The notes below the pieces were generated by a model, which saw only the letters and a list, made by a program, of their open reading frames with translations, did not search any database and was not told the origin of the DNA. Both the position numbers and the translations under genes were made by a program. A DNA stretch of 64,000 nt. It comes from Mycobacterium branderi. GTDB taxonomy: Bacteria; Actinomycetota; Actinomycetes; Mycobacteriales; Mycobacteriaceae. Shown one piece after another: positions 28,771 to 36,769 of the stretch (positions within the stretch are counted from its first letter, which is position 1; each line of letters begins with the position of its first letter). Location: contig NZ_AP022606.1 in assembly GCF_010728725.1 (NCBI RefSeq), positions 1,116,001 through 1,180,000 on the forward strand. The letters run 5' to 3'.

Positions 28771-28918
28771 TTACAAGCCCCAATGTGGGGTGCCTGCACC
28801 GAGATAGGCGCGGGCTAATTCGCTTGCGGCTTGGCGGATGCCGGAGACTTCGTGTGGCGGCGGACTCCGGCGGCAGGGGTGCCGTGCACGCACCGATTCG
28901 GTCGTGCCGGCACCCCTG
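28771..28918 (+). promoter_or_regulatory. Structured leader between the two narK genes
   Basis: Within the 390-bp gap 28571-28960 several hairpins are stacked. (a) CCCCA-ATG-TGGGG at 28778-28790. (b) CCGGAG/CTCCGG at 28841-28846 and 28865-28870. (c) A 45-nt near-perfect hairpin at 28874-28918: arm blocks CAGGGGTGCCG, GCACG, ACCGA pair with TCGGT, CGTGC, CGGCACCCCTG, with only two bulged bases (28885, 28891). (d) A small hairpin CGGC-AGGGGT-GCCG (28871-28884) that excludes (c). The second narK starts 43 bp after (c). No U tract follows. The first half of the gap (28571-28770) shows nothing I can name. Confidence 0.6.
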
Positions 28919-28960
28919 TTAATGCAACGACGCATCTGGGACCCGAAAGGTTAGGACTGC

Positions 28961-30361
28961 ATGGCTCGCTCGCATCACATCGCCGACTGGAATCCCGAGG
29001 ACACCGCGGCCTGGGAAGCCGGTAACAAGGCCGTCGCGCGTCGCAATCTGATTTGCACGGTGGCCGGCGACCACGTCGCGTTCTCGATCTGGTCGCTGTG
29101 GTCGGTGATGGTGCTGTTCATGCCCCAAGAGGTCTACGGTTTCTCGCCGGGTGACAAATTCCTGCTGGCAGCGGTGGCGACCTTCGTCGGCGGATGTGTG
29201 CGTATCCCGTACACGATGGGTATCGCGAAATTCGGCGGCCGCAATTGGACGACGTTTTCGGCGCTGGTGCTGCTGATCCCTACGGTTGGAACGATCCTGC
29301 TGCTTGCGAATCCGGGCCTGCCGCTGTGGCCGTATGTGCTGTGCGCGGCCGCCACCGGCTTGGGTGGCGGCAATTACTCCGCCTCGCTGGCCAACGTGAA
29401 CGCCTTCTACCCGCAGCGACTCAAGGGCTGGGCGCTGGCGGTCAACGCAGGCGGCGGCAACCTCGGTGTGGCCGTCGTGCAGGCGGTCGGGCTGCTGGTG
29501 CTCTCGATCGCCGGCAACCGGCAGCCCTACTGGGTGTGCGCGTTCTACCTGGTGTTGCTGGCGATCGTCGGCATCGCGGCGGCGCTGTTCATGGACAACC
29601 TCGATCACCGCATCGAGGTGGGCCACATCGGTTCGATTCTGCGCGAGCCCCACACCTGGGTGATCTCGCTTCTCTACATCGGCACATTCGGCTCGTTCAT
29701 CGGGTTCTCCTTTGCCTTCGGCCGTGTGCTCTACATCAACTTCCTGACCACCGGCCAGACCGCCGCCCAGGCCTCACTGCATGTCGCGCAGATCGCGTTC
29801 CTGGGGCCGCTGCTGGGGTCGCTGTCCCGCATCTACGGCGGCCGGATGGCGGACCGGATCGGCGGCGGCCGCATCACGCTGGCAGTCTTCGGCGGCATGA
29901 TCCTGGCCTCCGGGCTGCTGGTCGCAATCAGCACGTACGACGAGCACACCGGCTACGCGACGAGCACCGCTGCGCTGGTTGGGTACGTCGTCGGCTTTAT
30001 CGCCCTGTTCATCCTGTCCGGCATCGGCAACGGGTCGGTGTTCAAGATGATCCCGTCGATCTTCGAGGCCCGCAGTCGTACGTTGGACGGCAGCGAGGCC
30101 GAGCGCCGCCACTGGGCGCGGGACATGTCGGGTGCCCTGATCGGCTTCGCCGGCGCGGTGGGCGCGTTCGGCGGCGTGGCGATCAATCTTGCGCTGCGCC
30201 AGTCGTATGCGAGCACCGGCGAAGAGACAGCTGCGTTCTGGGTCTTCCTGGTGTTCTACGTCGTGGCGTCGGTGCTGACGTGGGCAATGTATGTGCGCCC
30301 GCCCGTTTCGGCGCCGCGCGTGCCGGGTGGAGAGCTCGAACCGACACACGCCCGCGTGTGA
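28961..30361 (+). CDS. NarK paralogue, nitrate/nitrite transporter (tandem duplicate)
   Basis: 466 residues, collinear over its whole length with NarK3 upstream, including the start (W-PED-AWEAGNK) and both Gly-rich porter motifs (GLGGGNYSASLANVNAFYP, LSGIGNGSVFKMIP). About 12 membrane helices. Sequence divergence is moderate, so the duplication is not recent. AAAGGTTAGG lies before the ATG. It follows a structured leader, so it may be controlled separately from narK3. As I recall, Mtb has only narK3 here (with narU nearby, absent in this window). It may differ from NarK3 in preference for nitrate import or nitrite export. Confidence 0.9.
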   Translation: MARSHHIADWNPEDTAAWEAGNKAVARRNLICTVAGDHVAFSIWSLWSVMVLFMPQEVYGFSPGDKFLLAAVATFVGGCVRIPYTMGIAKFGGRNWTTFSALVLLIPTVGTILLLANPGLPLWPYVLCAAATGLGGGNYSASLANVNAFYPQRLKGWALAVNAGGGNLGVAVVQAVGLLVLSIAGNRQPYWVCAFYLVLLAIVGIAAALFMDNLDHRIEVGHIGSILREPHTWVISLLYIGTFGSFIGFSFAFGRVLYINFLTTGQTAAQASLHVAQIAFLGPLLGSLSRIYGGRMADRIGGGRITLAVFGGMILASGLLVAISTYDEHTGYATSTAALVGYVVGFIALFILSGIGNGSVFKMIPSIFEARSRTLDGSEAERRHWARDMSGALIGFAGAVGAFGGVAINLALRQSYASTGEETAAFWVFLVFYVVASVLTWAMYVRPPVSAPRVPGGELEPTHARV

Positions 30362-30448
30362 GCGACGCCGCCCGGGTGTGACCACCGGGCAACTCGTCGG
30401 AAATTGCCAGGTAACGCAGCGGCAATCTGCCGGGCTTACACACTTCAT

Positions 30449-31591
30449 ATGGGTCAACCCGACTCGCCACCCCTTGCCGGCTACCGGGTGGCGGTCACCT
30501 CCGCGCACCGCGCCGACGAGCTCTCTGCGCTGCTGCGCCGGCACGGAGCCACGGTGTGCGGCGCCCCGGCGATCACCAAAGTCGCCCTGCCCGACGACGA
30601 CGAACTGCACCGCCACACCGAAGCGCTGATCGCCCGCCGACCGGACATTCTGGTCGTGACAACCGGTATCGGCTTTCGGGGCTGGATTGCGGCCGCCGAC
30701 GGGTGGGGGTTGGTGAACCCGTTGATCGACGCCCTGCGCAGCGCCCGGATCGTCTCACGCGGACCCAAGGCGACGGGCGCGCTGCGCGCCGTCGGATTGC
30801 ACGAGGAATGGAGCCCGGAGTCCGAATCATCCCGCGAGGTACTGCATTACCTGCTCGAGGCCGGCGTGCATGGGCGGCGCATCGCGTTGCAGCTGCACGG
30901 CGCCAGCCAGGACTGGGATCCGTTTCCGGAATTCGCCGACGAGCTGCGCGCCGCAGGCGCCGAGGTGGTGCCGATCCGGGTGTACCGATGGACGTCGAAG
31001 CCGAGCCGCGAATTCGACCAACTGCTCGCCCAGATCGCCCAGCGCCAAGTGGACGCCGTCAGCTTCACCTCCGCTCCTGCGGTGGCAGCCACCCTGCAGC
31101 GTGCCCGCGAGCTGGGCATCGGCGAGGCGTTGCTGGCCGCGTTGCGCAGCGACGTGCGCGCGATGTGCGTCGGGCCGGTGACGGCTCAACCGCTGGTCCG
31201 GTTGGGCATTCCGACGTCGTCGCCGCAGCGGATGCGGTTGGGCGCGCCGGCCCGTCATATCGCCGACGAACTGCCCCGGCTGCGGTCCCGCACAGTGCAG
31301 GCCGCCGGGCATCTCATCGAGATCCGCGGCTCGTGTGTGGTGGTTGACGGCACCGTCAAGTCGCTGTCACCGGCGGGGATGGCGACGTTGCGGATATTGG
31401 CCCAACGTCCGGGCGTGGTGGTGGCCCGCAGTGAACTGCTGCGGGCGCTTCCGGGCAACGGCACCGACACCCATGCGGTCGACACCGCGGTGCTGCGGCT
31501 GCGAACTGCCTTGGGCGACAAGAGCATTGTGGCGACCGTGGTCAAGCGCGGTTACCGGCTGGCGGTCGACGAAGAGTCGGGTGTGGCGTGA
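30449..31591 (+). CDS. HemD-like domain fused to winged-helix DNA-binding domain (Rv0260c-like)
   Basis: 380 residues. About 1-265 resemble uroporphyrinogen-III synthase (HemD): YRVAVTSAHRADELSALLRRHG, then VDAVSFTSAPAVAATLQRA. About 285-375 are an OmpR-type winged helix with LSPAGMATLRILAQRPGVVVARSELL, VDTAVLRLRTALGD and VVKRGYRL. The combination suggests a regulator that senses a tetrapyrrole or has lost catalysis. Start ATG 30449 matches the Mtb length. It overlaps the CbiX gene by four bases (GTGA) and lies just after narK, so it is a candidate regulator of nitrate/siroheme functions. The regulatory role is inferred. Confidence 0.83.
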   Translation: MGQPDSPPLAGYRVAVTSAHRADELSALLRRHGATVCGAPAITKVALPDDDELHRHTEALIARRPDILVVTTGIGFRGWIAAADGWGLVNPLIDALRSARIVSRGPKATGALRAVGLHEEWSPESESSREVLHYLLEAGVHGRRIALQLHGASQDWDPFPEFADELRAAGAEVVPIRVYRWTSKPSREFDQLLAQIAQRQVDAVSFTSAPAVAATLQRARELGIGEALLAALRSDVRAMCVGPVTAQPLVRLGIPTSSPQRMRLGAPARHIADELPRLRSRTVQAAGHLIEIRGSCVVVDGTVKSLSPAGMATLRILAQRPGVVVARSELLRALPGNGTDTHAVDTAVLRLRTALGDKSIVATVVKRGYRLAVDEESGVA

Positions 31592-32277
31592 GCCTGATCC
31601 TGGTGGCGCACGGCACCCGCAGACCCGAGGGGATCGCCATGATCGGCGACCTCGTCGAGCAGGTCAGCGCGGTGCTGAACCACCCCGTGCACGTGGGTTT
31701 CGTCGACGTGCTGGGCCCCACGCCCAGCGAGATACTGTCCGACGCAACGGTCCTGGCTGAGCCGGCGGTCGTGGTGCCCGCGTTCCTGTCGCGTGGCTAT
31801 CACGTTCGCACCGACCTGCCCACCCACGTCGCCGCCAGCGGCCATCCCGACGTCACGGTGACACCCGCGCTGGGGCCCAGCGCACAACTGGCGCGGATCG
31901 TCCTCCAGCAGATACGCGAGTCCGGTTGGCGTCCAGGCGATTCCGTCGTCCTGGCTGCTGCGGGCACATCGGATAAACCGGCGCGCGCCGACTTGCGTAC
32001 CACCGCGATGCTGCTGTCCGCGCTCACGGGCTCGCCGGTCGAGCTGGCGTTCGCGGCCACCGGCGAACCCAGTGTGGCGGAGGCCGTCGCGTCGGCGCGC
32101 AGCCGATCCGCCGGCCGGGTCGTGGTGGCGTCCTACCTACTTGCCGAGGGCTTGTTCCAGGAGCGGTTGCGGCACTGCGGGGCCGACGTCGTCAGCGCGC
32201 CGCTTGGCACTCACCCGGCTCTGGTGCGGCTGATCGCCGGCCGGTTTCAGGCCGCCCTCGCGTGCGCGCCGGTGTGA
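31588..32277 (+). CDS. CbiX/SirB-type tetrapyrrole chelatase
   Basis: 229 residues (Mtb Rv0259c about 247). Class II chelatase repeats: LILVAHGTRRPEG with the metal-binding His9 at the N-terminus, VVVPAFLSRGYHVRTDLP with a second His, and the second half SVVLAAAGTSDKPARADL. Such enzymes insert Fe2+ or Co2+ into sirohydrochlorin. With the HemD-like gene and nirBD next door, siroheme supply for NirB is the likely job. Its start overlaps the previous gene by 4 bp, and its last 31 bp overlap the end of the convergent nirD. Confidence 0.83.
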   Translation: MSLILVAHGTRRPEGIAMIGDLVEQVSAVLNHPVHVGFVDVLGPTPSEILSDATVLAEPAVVVPAFLSRGYHVRTDLPTHVAASGHPDVTVTPALGPSAQLARIVLQQIRESGWRPGDSVVLAAAGTSDKPARADLRTTAMLLSALTGSPVELAFAATGEPSVAEAVASARSRSAGRVVVASYLLAEGLFQERLRHCGADVVSAPLGTHPALVRLIAGRFQAALACAPV

Positions 32278-32627
32278 CCGAATCGGCCCACCTGGACGAT
32301 CCCGTCGGTCACCCGCGTCGGATACACGGGCACTGCCACAGCAGGGTCGTCGAGGCAGCGGCCGTCGTCGAATGCGAAGGCCTGCTTGGCGATCGGTGAC
32401 TGAACGACCGGCCGCCCACTGCGGTCACCCACGATGCCGCGGGACATCACCGCGGCGCCGGAGAACGGGTCGATGTTGCCCAGCGCGTGCAGCGATCCGT
32501 CGGCGAGGCGGAACAGCGCCGCTTGCGATCCGTCGTCGAGCAGCACCCCGACACCGCGGCCCGGGATCAGGTAGTCGTAGGCGCACGCCGCGGTCCAGGT
32601 CTTGGTCATGTCATCTACCAGCGTCAT
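32247..32627 (-). CDS. nirD: NirD, nitrite reductase small subunit
   Basis: 126 residues (Mtb NirD 118). Rieske-like fold: GVGVLLDDGSQAALFRLADGSLHALGNIDPFSGA and SPIAKQAFAFDDG. The CxH/CxxH ligands of true Rieske proteins are absent, as is normal for NirD. It works with NirB in NADH-dependent assimilatory reduction of nitrite to ammonium. It lies 25 bp after nirB on the same strand. The last 31 bp overlap, tail to tail, the chelatase gene, which would make antisense pairing of the two transcripts possible. Confidence 0.9.
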   Translation of the reverse strand: MTLVDDMTKTWTAACAYDYLIPGRGVGVLLDDGSQAALFRLADGSLHALGNIDPFSGAAVMSRGIVGDRSGRPVVQSPIAKQAFAFDDGRCLDDPAVAVPVYPTRVTDGIVQVGRFGHTGAHARAA

Positions 32628-32652
32628 GAGATCTCCTTGGTGTGGTGCACTT

Positions 32653-35226
32653 TCACGCCGGCATCGTCGGCATACCGATGGGAACGGGGGCGGGCCTCTT
32701 GCGCCCGTTGTATTCGGTGAAGGTCACCGTCGAGTCGACGGCGTCGGGAGCGTTGACGAAGGACACGAACCGTGACAACTTGTCCGGATCCTCCAGCACG
32801 CCTTTCCATTCGCATTTGTAGTTCGCGACATGGCGCTCCATCGCGGCCTCGAATTCGCCGGCGAGACCGAGCGAGTCGTCGCATACCACTTCGCGGACGT
32901 GATCCAAACCGCCCTCGAGTGATTCGATCCACGGCGCGGTGCGCTGCAACCGGTCGGCGGTGCGGATGTAGAACATCAGGAACCGGTCGATGTAGCGGAC
33001 CAGCGTCTCCTCGTCCAGGTCGCCGGCCAGCAGCTGGGCATGCTTGGGCGTCATCCCGCCGTTGCCGCCGACGTAGAGGTTCCAGCCTTTTTCGGTCGCG
33101 ATCACGCCGACGTCCTTGGCGCGCGCCTCCGCGCACTCGCGCGCGCAGCCCGAGACACCCATCTTGATCTTGTGGGGTGCGCGCAGTCCGCGGTAGCGCA
33201 GTTCCAGGTCGATGGCCAGCTGTACCGAATCCTGTTGTCCGTAGCGGCACCAGTCGCTGCCCACGCAGCTTTTCACCGTCCGCAACGCTTTTCCGTAGGC
33301 GTGCCCGGATTCCATGCCGGCGTCGACCAGCCGCTTCCAGATGGCAGGCAATTGGTCGACCCGCGCGCCGAACAGGTCGATGCGCTGGCCGCCGGTGATC
33401 TTTGTGTACAAGCCGAAGTCCTGGGCGATCTGGCCGATCAGGATCAAGTGTTCGGGTTTGATGTCGCCGCCGGGAACTCGCGGAACCACCGAGTAGCTGC
33501 CGTTGCGCTGGATGTTGGCCAGGAAGTGGTCGTTGGAGTCCTGCAGGGCCGCCTGCTCGCCGTCGAGGATGTGCTCGGAACCAGTGGACGCCAAGATCGA
33601 GGCGACGACGGGTTTGCAGATGTCGCAACCCATTCCGGTGCCGAAACGTTCCAGCAGGCCGGAGAACGTGCGGATCGACGTGGCGCTGATGATTTCGAAA
33701 AGCTCGGCGCGGGATTGGCTGAAGTGCTCGCAGAGCGCCTTGGACTGCTCGACACCCTCGGCCTCGAGCAGCTGCTTGAGCAGCGGAACGCAGGAGCCGC
33801 ACGACGTCCCGGCCTTGGTACAGGACTTCAGGCCCGCCACATCGGTGCAGCCGCCGGCAATGGCGTCGCACAAGTCAGCCTTGGTGACGTTGTTACACGA
33901 GCAGATCTGCGCCGAGCCGGGCAGTGCGCCCACTCCCAAAGCCGCTGCGCCGCTGTCGGATTGGGCTGGCGAGATCAGCGCCAGCGGGTCGCCGGGCAAT
34001 TCCTCGCCGACCATGGGCCGCAGCATGCCGTAGGCGGAGGCGTCGCCGACCAGGATGCCGCCGAGCAGGGTCTTGGCGTCGTCGGAGAGCACCAGCTTGG
34101 CGTAGGTCTGGTTCACCGCGTCGTTGACGACGACCTCGAGGCAGTTCTCGGTCTTGCCCATCGCGTCGCCGAAGCTGGCCACGTCGACGCCGAGCAGCTT
34201 GAGCTTGGTCGACATGTCGGGCTCGGGAAATTCGGCCGCGCCGTCCAGCAGTCGATCGGCGACCACCTCGGCGGAGGTGTAGCCCGGCCCGACCAGGCCG
34301 TAGCAGCGGCCCTCGATAGCGGCTACCTCACCGATCGCGTAGATGTTGAAATCGCTTGTCCGGCACGATAAGTCGGTGAGCACGCCGCCGCGCTCGGCGA
34401 TCGCCAGCCGCGCCGCGGAGGCCAGCTCGTCGCGTGGCCGGACGCCGGCGGCGAAGATCACCAACCCGGCGTCGATAGCCTCGCAGTCCGACAGGTGCAC
34501 CCGCAGCGACCGCCACCCGTCCAGGTGCTCGAACGATTCGATCCAGTCGGTTTTCACGTCGAGATGCACCGAGATCCCGAGCTCGGCGATCATGCGGCCC
34601 AACAGTGCCCCGCCCGCCTCGTCGAGCTGCTGGACCATCAGTCGCGGCGCCAACTCGACGATGTGGGTCTGCAGCCCGAACCCGCGCAGCGCGTTCGCAG
34701 CCTCCAGCCCCAGCAGTCCACCGCCGACGACCACGGCGGTCTTGGTGTGGCCGGCGTCGAGCGTGCGCTGCGCGTCGGCGCGAATTGCGTCGAGGTCGTC
34801 GAGCGTGCGGTACACGTGGCAACCGGGCAGGTCGTGGCCGGGAACCGGGGGGACAAACGCATACGACCCGGTCGCCAGCACCAGCTTGTCGTAACCGAAC
34901 TCCTCGCCGCTGCCCGTGACCACCTTTCGGGCGGCCCGGTCGATGTCGACGACCCGGGAGTTCAGCCGCAGCCTGACCCGCGCGTCACCGGCGTAGTCGT
35001 TGCCGGGCAAGGCAAGCTGCCGTCGTTCCCAATGCTCGGTGTAACCGGTGAGACCCACGCGGTCGTATGCCGCGTCGGCTTCCTCGGCCAGCACGGTGAT
35101 TCGCCACAACCCGTGGGTGTCGCGGGCCCGCAGCGCCTCCACGAAACGGTGGCCCACCATGCCGTGCCCGACCACGACGACATCGCGAATATGGCCGTCG
35201 TCACAGCGATTTCGGGCAGAAGCCAT
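32653..35226 (-). CDS. nirB: NirB, NAD(P)H-dependent nitrite reductase large subunit
   Basis: 857 residues (Mtb 853). Order: N-terminal FAD/NADH oxidoreductase (VVVVGHGMVGHRFVEAL; second nucleotide motif VVVGGGLLGLEAANAL near 165); BFD-like [2Fe-2S] domain with CSCNNVTK and CGSC (about 440-490); then nitrite/sulfite reductase ferredoxin-like and haem domains with CVGSDWC (C-X5-C) and CAREC (C-X3-C) ligating the [4Fe-4S]-siroheme centre. It reduces nitrite to ammonium in the cytosol. It is divergent from hsp20; the 203-bp shared gap holds two TGTTTCGC repeats (35259, 35291) and overlapping palindromes. Confidence 0.95.
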   Translation of the reverse strand: MASARNRCDDGHIRDVVVVGHGMVGHRFVEALRARDTHGLWRITVLAEEADAAYDRVGLTGYTEHWERRQLALPGNDYAGDARVRLRLNSRVVDIDRAARKVVTGSGEEFGYDKLVLATGSYAFVPPVPGHDLPGCHVYRTLDDLDAIRADAQRTLDAGHTKTAVVVGGGLLGLEAANALRGFGLQTHIVELAPRLMVQQLDEAGGALLGRMIAELGISVHLDVKTDWIESFEHLDGWRSLRVHLSDCEAIDAGLVIFAAGVRPRDELASAARLAIAERGGVLTDLSCRTSDFNIYAIGEVAAIEGRCYGLVGPGYTSAEVVADRLLDGAAEFPEPDMSTKLKLLGVDVASFGDAMGKTENCLEVVVNDAVNQTYAKLVLSDDAKTLLGGILVGDASAYGMLRPMVGEELPGDPLALISPAQSDSGAAALGVGALPGSAQICSCNNVTKADLCDAIAGGCTDVAGLKSCTKAGTSCGSCVPLLKQLLEAEGVEQSKALCEHFSQSRAELFEIISATSIRTFSGLLERFGTGMGCDICKPVVASILASTGSEHILDGEQAALQDSNDHFLANIQRNGSYSVVPRVPGGDIKPEHLILIGQIAQDFGLYTKITGGQRIDLFGARVDQLPAIWKRLVDAGMESGHAYGKALRTVKSCVGSDWCRYGQQDSVQLAIDLELRYRGLRAPHKIKMGVSGCARECAEARAKDVGVIATEKGWNLYVGGNGGMTPKHAQLLAGDLDEETLVRYIDRFLMFYIRTADRLQRTAPWIESLEGGLDHVREVVCDDSLGLAGEFEAAMERHVANYKCEWKGVLEDPDKLSRFVSFVNAPDAVDSTVTFTEYNGRKRPAPVPIGMPTMPA

Positions 35227-35315
35227 GGCCCGAGGCTATGGAAGCGATGTTGCCGATATGTTTCGCGAACTTGGCCGCCAGCTGTGAGACTGTTTCGCAA
35301 ATCTCTCCGTCTAGG

Positions 35316-35343
35316 GCCGGGAGCGTTCGCTCCCGGCGAACGC
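35316..35343. promoter_or_regulatory. Two overlapping perfect palindromes in the nirB/hsp20 gap
   Basis: Arms GCCGGGAGCG (35316-35325) and CGCTCCCGGC (35328-35337) flank TT. An alternative pairing uses GCGTTCGC (35323-35330) and GCGAACGC (35336-35343) around TCCCG. The two structures share bases and exclude each other. They sit just upstream of the hsp20 -35 element. It may be a dyad operator or a hairpin; the function is unknown. Confidence 0.5.
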
Positions 35344-35349
35344 CCAGGT

Positions 35350-35376
35350 GGAACTTAAGCGTAGGCGACTCATGTT
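35350..35376 (+). promoter_or_regulatory. hsp20 promoter: ECF-type -35/-10 with embedded HAIR box
   Basis: GGAACT at 35350-35355 and GTT at 35374-35376, 18 bp apart, fit the SigE/SigH pattern (GGAAC...GTT). Inside lies CTTAAGC-N7-ACTCATG (35354-35374), 11 of 14 matches to the HspR box CTTGAGT-N7-ACTCAAG. Mtb acr2 (Rv0251c) is known to use HspR and SigE/SigH, so the layout fits. HspR bound here would block the polymerase. Confidence 0.7.
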
Positions 35377-35429
35377 TAGTCCAATGACAGGCCGGCGCTG
35401 TGTCGGCCGCATCACGACGAGGAGAACTC

Positions 35430-35867
35430 ATGAGCAACGTCACACTGTGGTCGCGACCCACTTGGGACACCGAGCGCTGGATGCGTGAATTCTTCGGTCC
35501 CGCAGCCGCGTCCGATTGGTTCAAGCCGCTCAACGGTTTTCGGCCCGCCACGGAGATCGTCAAGGACGGCGATGACGCGGTGGTCCGCGTGGAGCTGCCG
35601 GGGGTGGACGTCGAGAAGGACGTCAACGTCGAGCTCGACCAGGGTCGGCTGGTGATCCACGGCGAGCGTCGTGACGAGCACGCCGAGGACAAGGACGGCC
35701 GTACGCTGCACGAGGTCCGCTACGGCTCGTTCCGCCGGTCGTTCCAGTTGCCGGCACACGTCACCAGCGACGCACTATCGGCCTCCTACGACGCCGGCGT
35801 GCTCACCGTCCGGGTAGCCGGTGCATACGCCGGTACGCAGGCGAAGCGCATCGCGATCAGCAAGTAA
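35430..35867 (+). CDS. hsp: Hsp20/Acr2 small heat-shock protein
   Basis: 145 residues (Mtb Acr2, Rv0251c, is 159). The alpha-crystallin domain spans about 38-130: VRVELPGVDVEKDVNVEL, GERRDEH, FRRSFQLPAHV, and YDAGVLTVRV as the conserved end strand. N-terminal aromatic residues (WSRPTWDTERWMREFF) form the substrate-binding arm. It is an ATP-independent holdase that keeps unfolding proteins soluble during heat or oxidative stress. ATG 35430 follows GAGGAG. The stress promoter lies 54 bp upstream. A strong terminator follows. Confidence 0.93.
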   Translation: MSNVTLWSRPTWDTERWMREFFGPAAASDWFKPLNGFRPATEIVKDGDDAVVRVELPGVDVEKDVNVELDQGRLVIHGERRDEHAEDKDGRTLHEVRYGSFRRSFQLPAHVTSDALSASYDAGVLTVRVAGAYAGTQAKRIAISK

Positions 35868-35878
35868 CCGGTAGACGC

Positions 35879-35914
35879 AAAATCCCCCGCATGCACGGCA
35901 TGTCGGGGGATTTT
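35879..35914. terminator. Bidirectional terminator after hsp20
   Basis: AAAATCCCCCG (35879-35889) pairs with CGGGGGATTTT (35904-35914). The inner arms CATGC/GCATG extend the stem, with one bulged T. The flanking A/T runs give U tracts in both directions, so it serves both hsp20 and the convergent PEP-mutase gene. The inner part resembles the terminator at 44444-44483. Confidence 0.85.
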
Positions 35915-35927
35915 GTGTCGTTCACGC

Positions 35928-36689
35928 TCAAGCCCAGCGGGCCAGGATCTCCTTGGCCCGGGTCGTCAGCGCGGCCTGCAGGAACGGGCCGAAGCTGACC
36001 CGCCCGACGCCCAGCGGGCCAAACGACGCGGGATCGTCCTGGTCCGGCAACGCGATCGCATTGACCGGCAGCGGCAGCTCAGAGGTCAAGCGCCGCAACG
36101 TATCCGGGTCATGACGTCCCACCGGATAGAGCACGTCGGCGCCCGCGGCCGCAGCCTCCTTCAACCGCGCCACCGCCCGCTCGACGCGGTCCGATTCGTC
36201 GCCGTCCTTGCGTAGGAACAAATCCGTGCGGGCATTGACCACGACGTGCACGCCCGCCGCGTCGGCTGCGGCCCGTAGTGCGCCGACGAGTTCGGCGTGT
36301 TCACTCGCTGAGCGCAGTCGCTTACCCTCGCTGTGCACGGTGTCTTCGATGTTCAGCCCTACTGCCCCAACGCCGAGCAGCCCGTCGATCAGCCGCGCCG
36401 CCGGCAGCCCGTAACCCGATTCGATGTCCACCGATACCGGCACGTCCACTGCGGCGGTGATCTGCGCGACCCGACCCAACAAGTCGTCGAACGACATGCC
36501 CTCGTTGTCGGGCTTGCCAACGGAATCGGCGACCGGATGGCTGCCGACGGTCAGCGCGGCGAACCCGGCATCGGTGGCCAGCCGCGCCGACCAGGCGTCC
36601 CACACCGTCGGCAGGATCACCGGGTTACCCGGCTGATGCAGCGCCAGCAACGCGGCCGCCCGGTCAGCGAGTGTGCGCCCTGCCGGCAT
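35928..36689 (-). CDS. Isocitrate lyase/PEP mutase family protein
   Basis: 253 residues from ATG 36689. (beta/alpha)8 fold of the ICL/PEPM superfamily: ILPTVWDAWSARLATDAGFAALTVGSHPVADSVG, the metal-binding VSVDIESGYG, GLNIEDTVH, NARTDLFL and YPVGRHD. It lacks the KKCGH motif of true isocitrate lyases. It resembles Mtb Rv1998c in type; possible reactions are 2-methylisocitrate-like lysis or oxaloacetate/carboxy-PEP chemistry. In Mtb, hsp (Rv0251c) and Rv0250c are adjacent, so this gene interrupts the usual order. Confidence 0.82.
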   Translation of the reverse strand: MPAGRTLADRAAALLALHQPGNPVILPTVWDAWSARLATDAGFAALTVGSHPVADSVGKPDNEGMSFDDLLGRVAQITAAVDVPVSVDIESGYGLPAARLIDGLLGVGAVGLNIEDTVHSEGKRLRSASEHAELVGALRAAADAAGVHVVVNARTDLFLRKDGDESDRVERAVARLKEAAAAGADVLYPVGRHDPDTLRRLTSELPLPVNAIALPDQDDPASFGPLGVGRVSFGPFLQAALTTRAKEILARWA

Positions 36690-36769
36690 TTCGGTGCAGC
36701 CTCTCCGTCGCACGGACGTGACCTGCCTCACCTCCGCTGTGTGGGATGGATAGTATCGAGGAAAGTACT

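Noticed and set aside
28778..28790. First ANTAR hexaloop hairpin (loop AATGTG)
   Set aside because: The more stable pairing gives a 5-bp stem with a 3-nt loop; the hexaloop form has only 3 bp. Kept only as a caveat in the narK leader finding.
33040..34371. Plus-strand open frame opposite nirB
   Set aside because: Antisense to conserved siroheme and flavin domains; no recognisable protein features.
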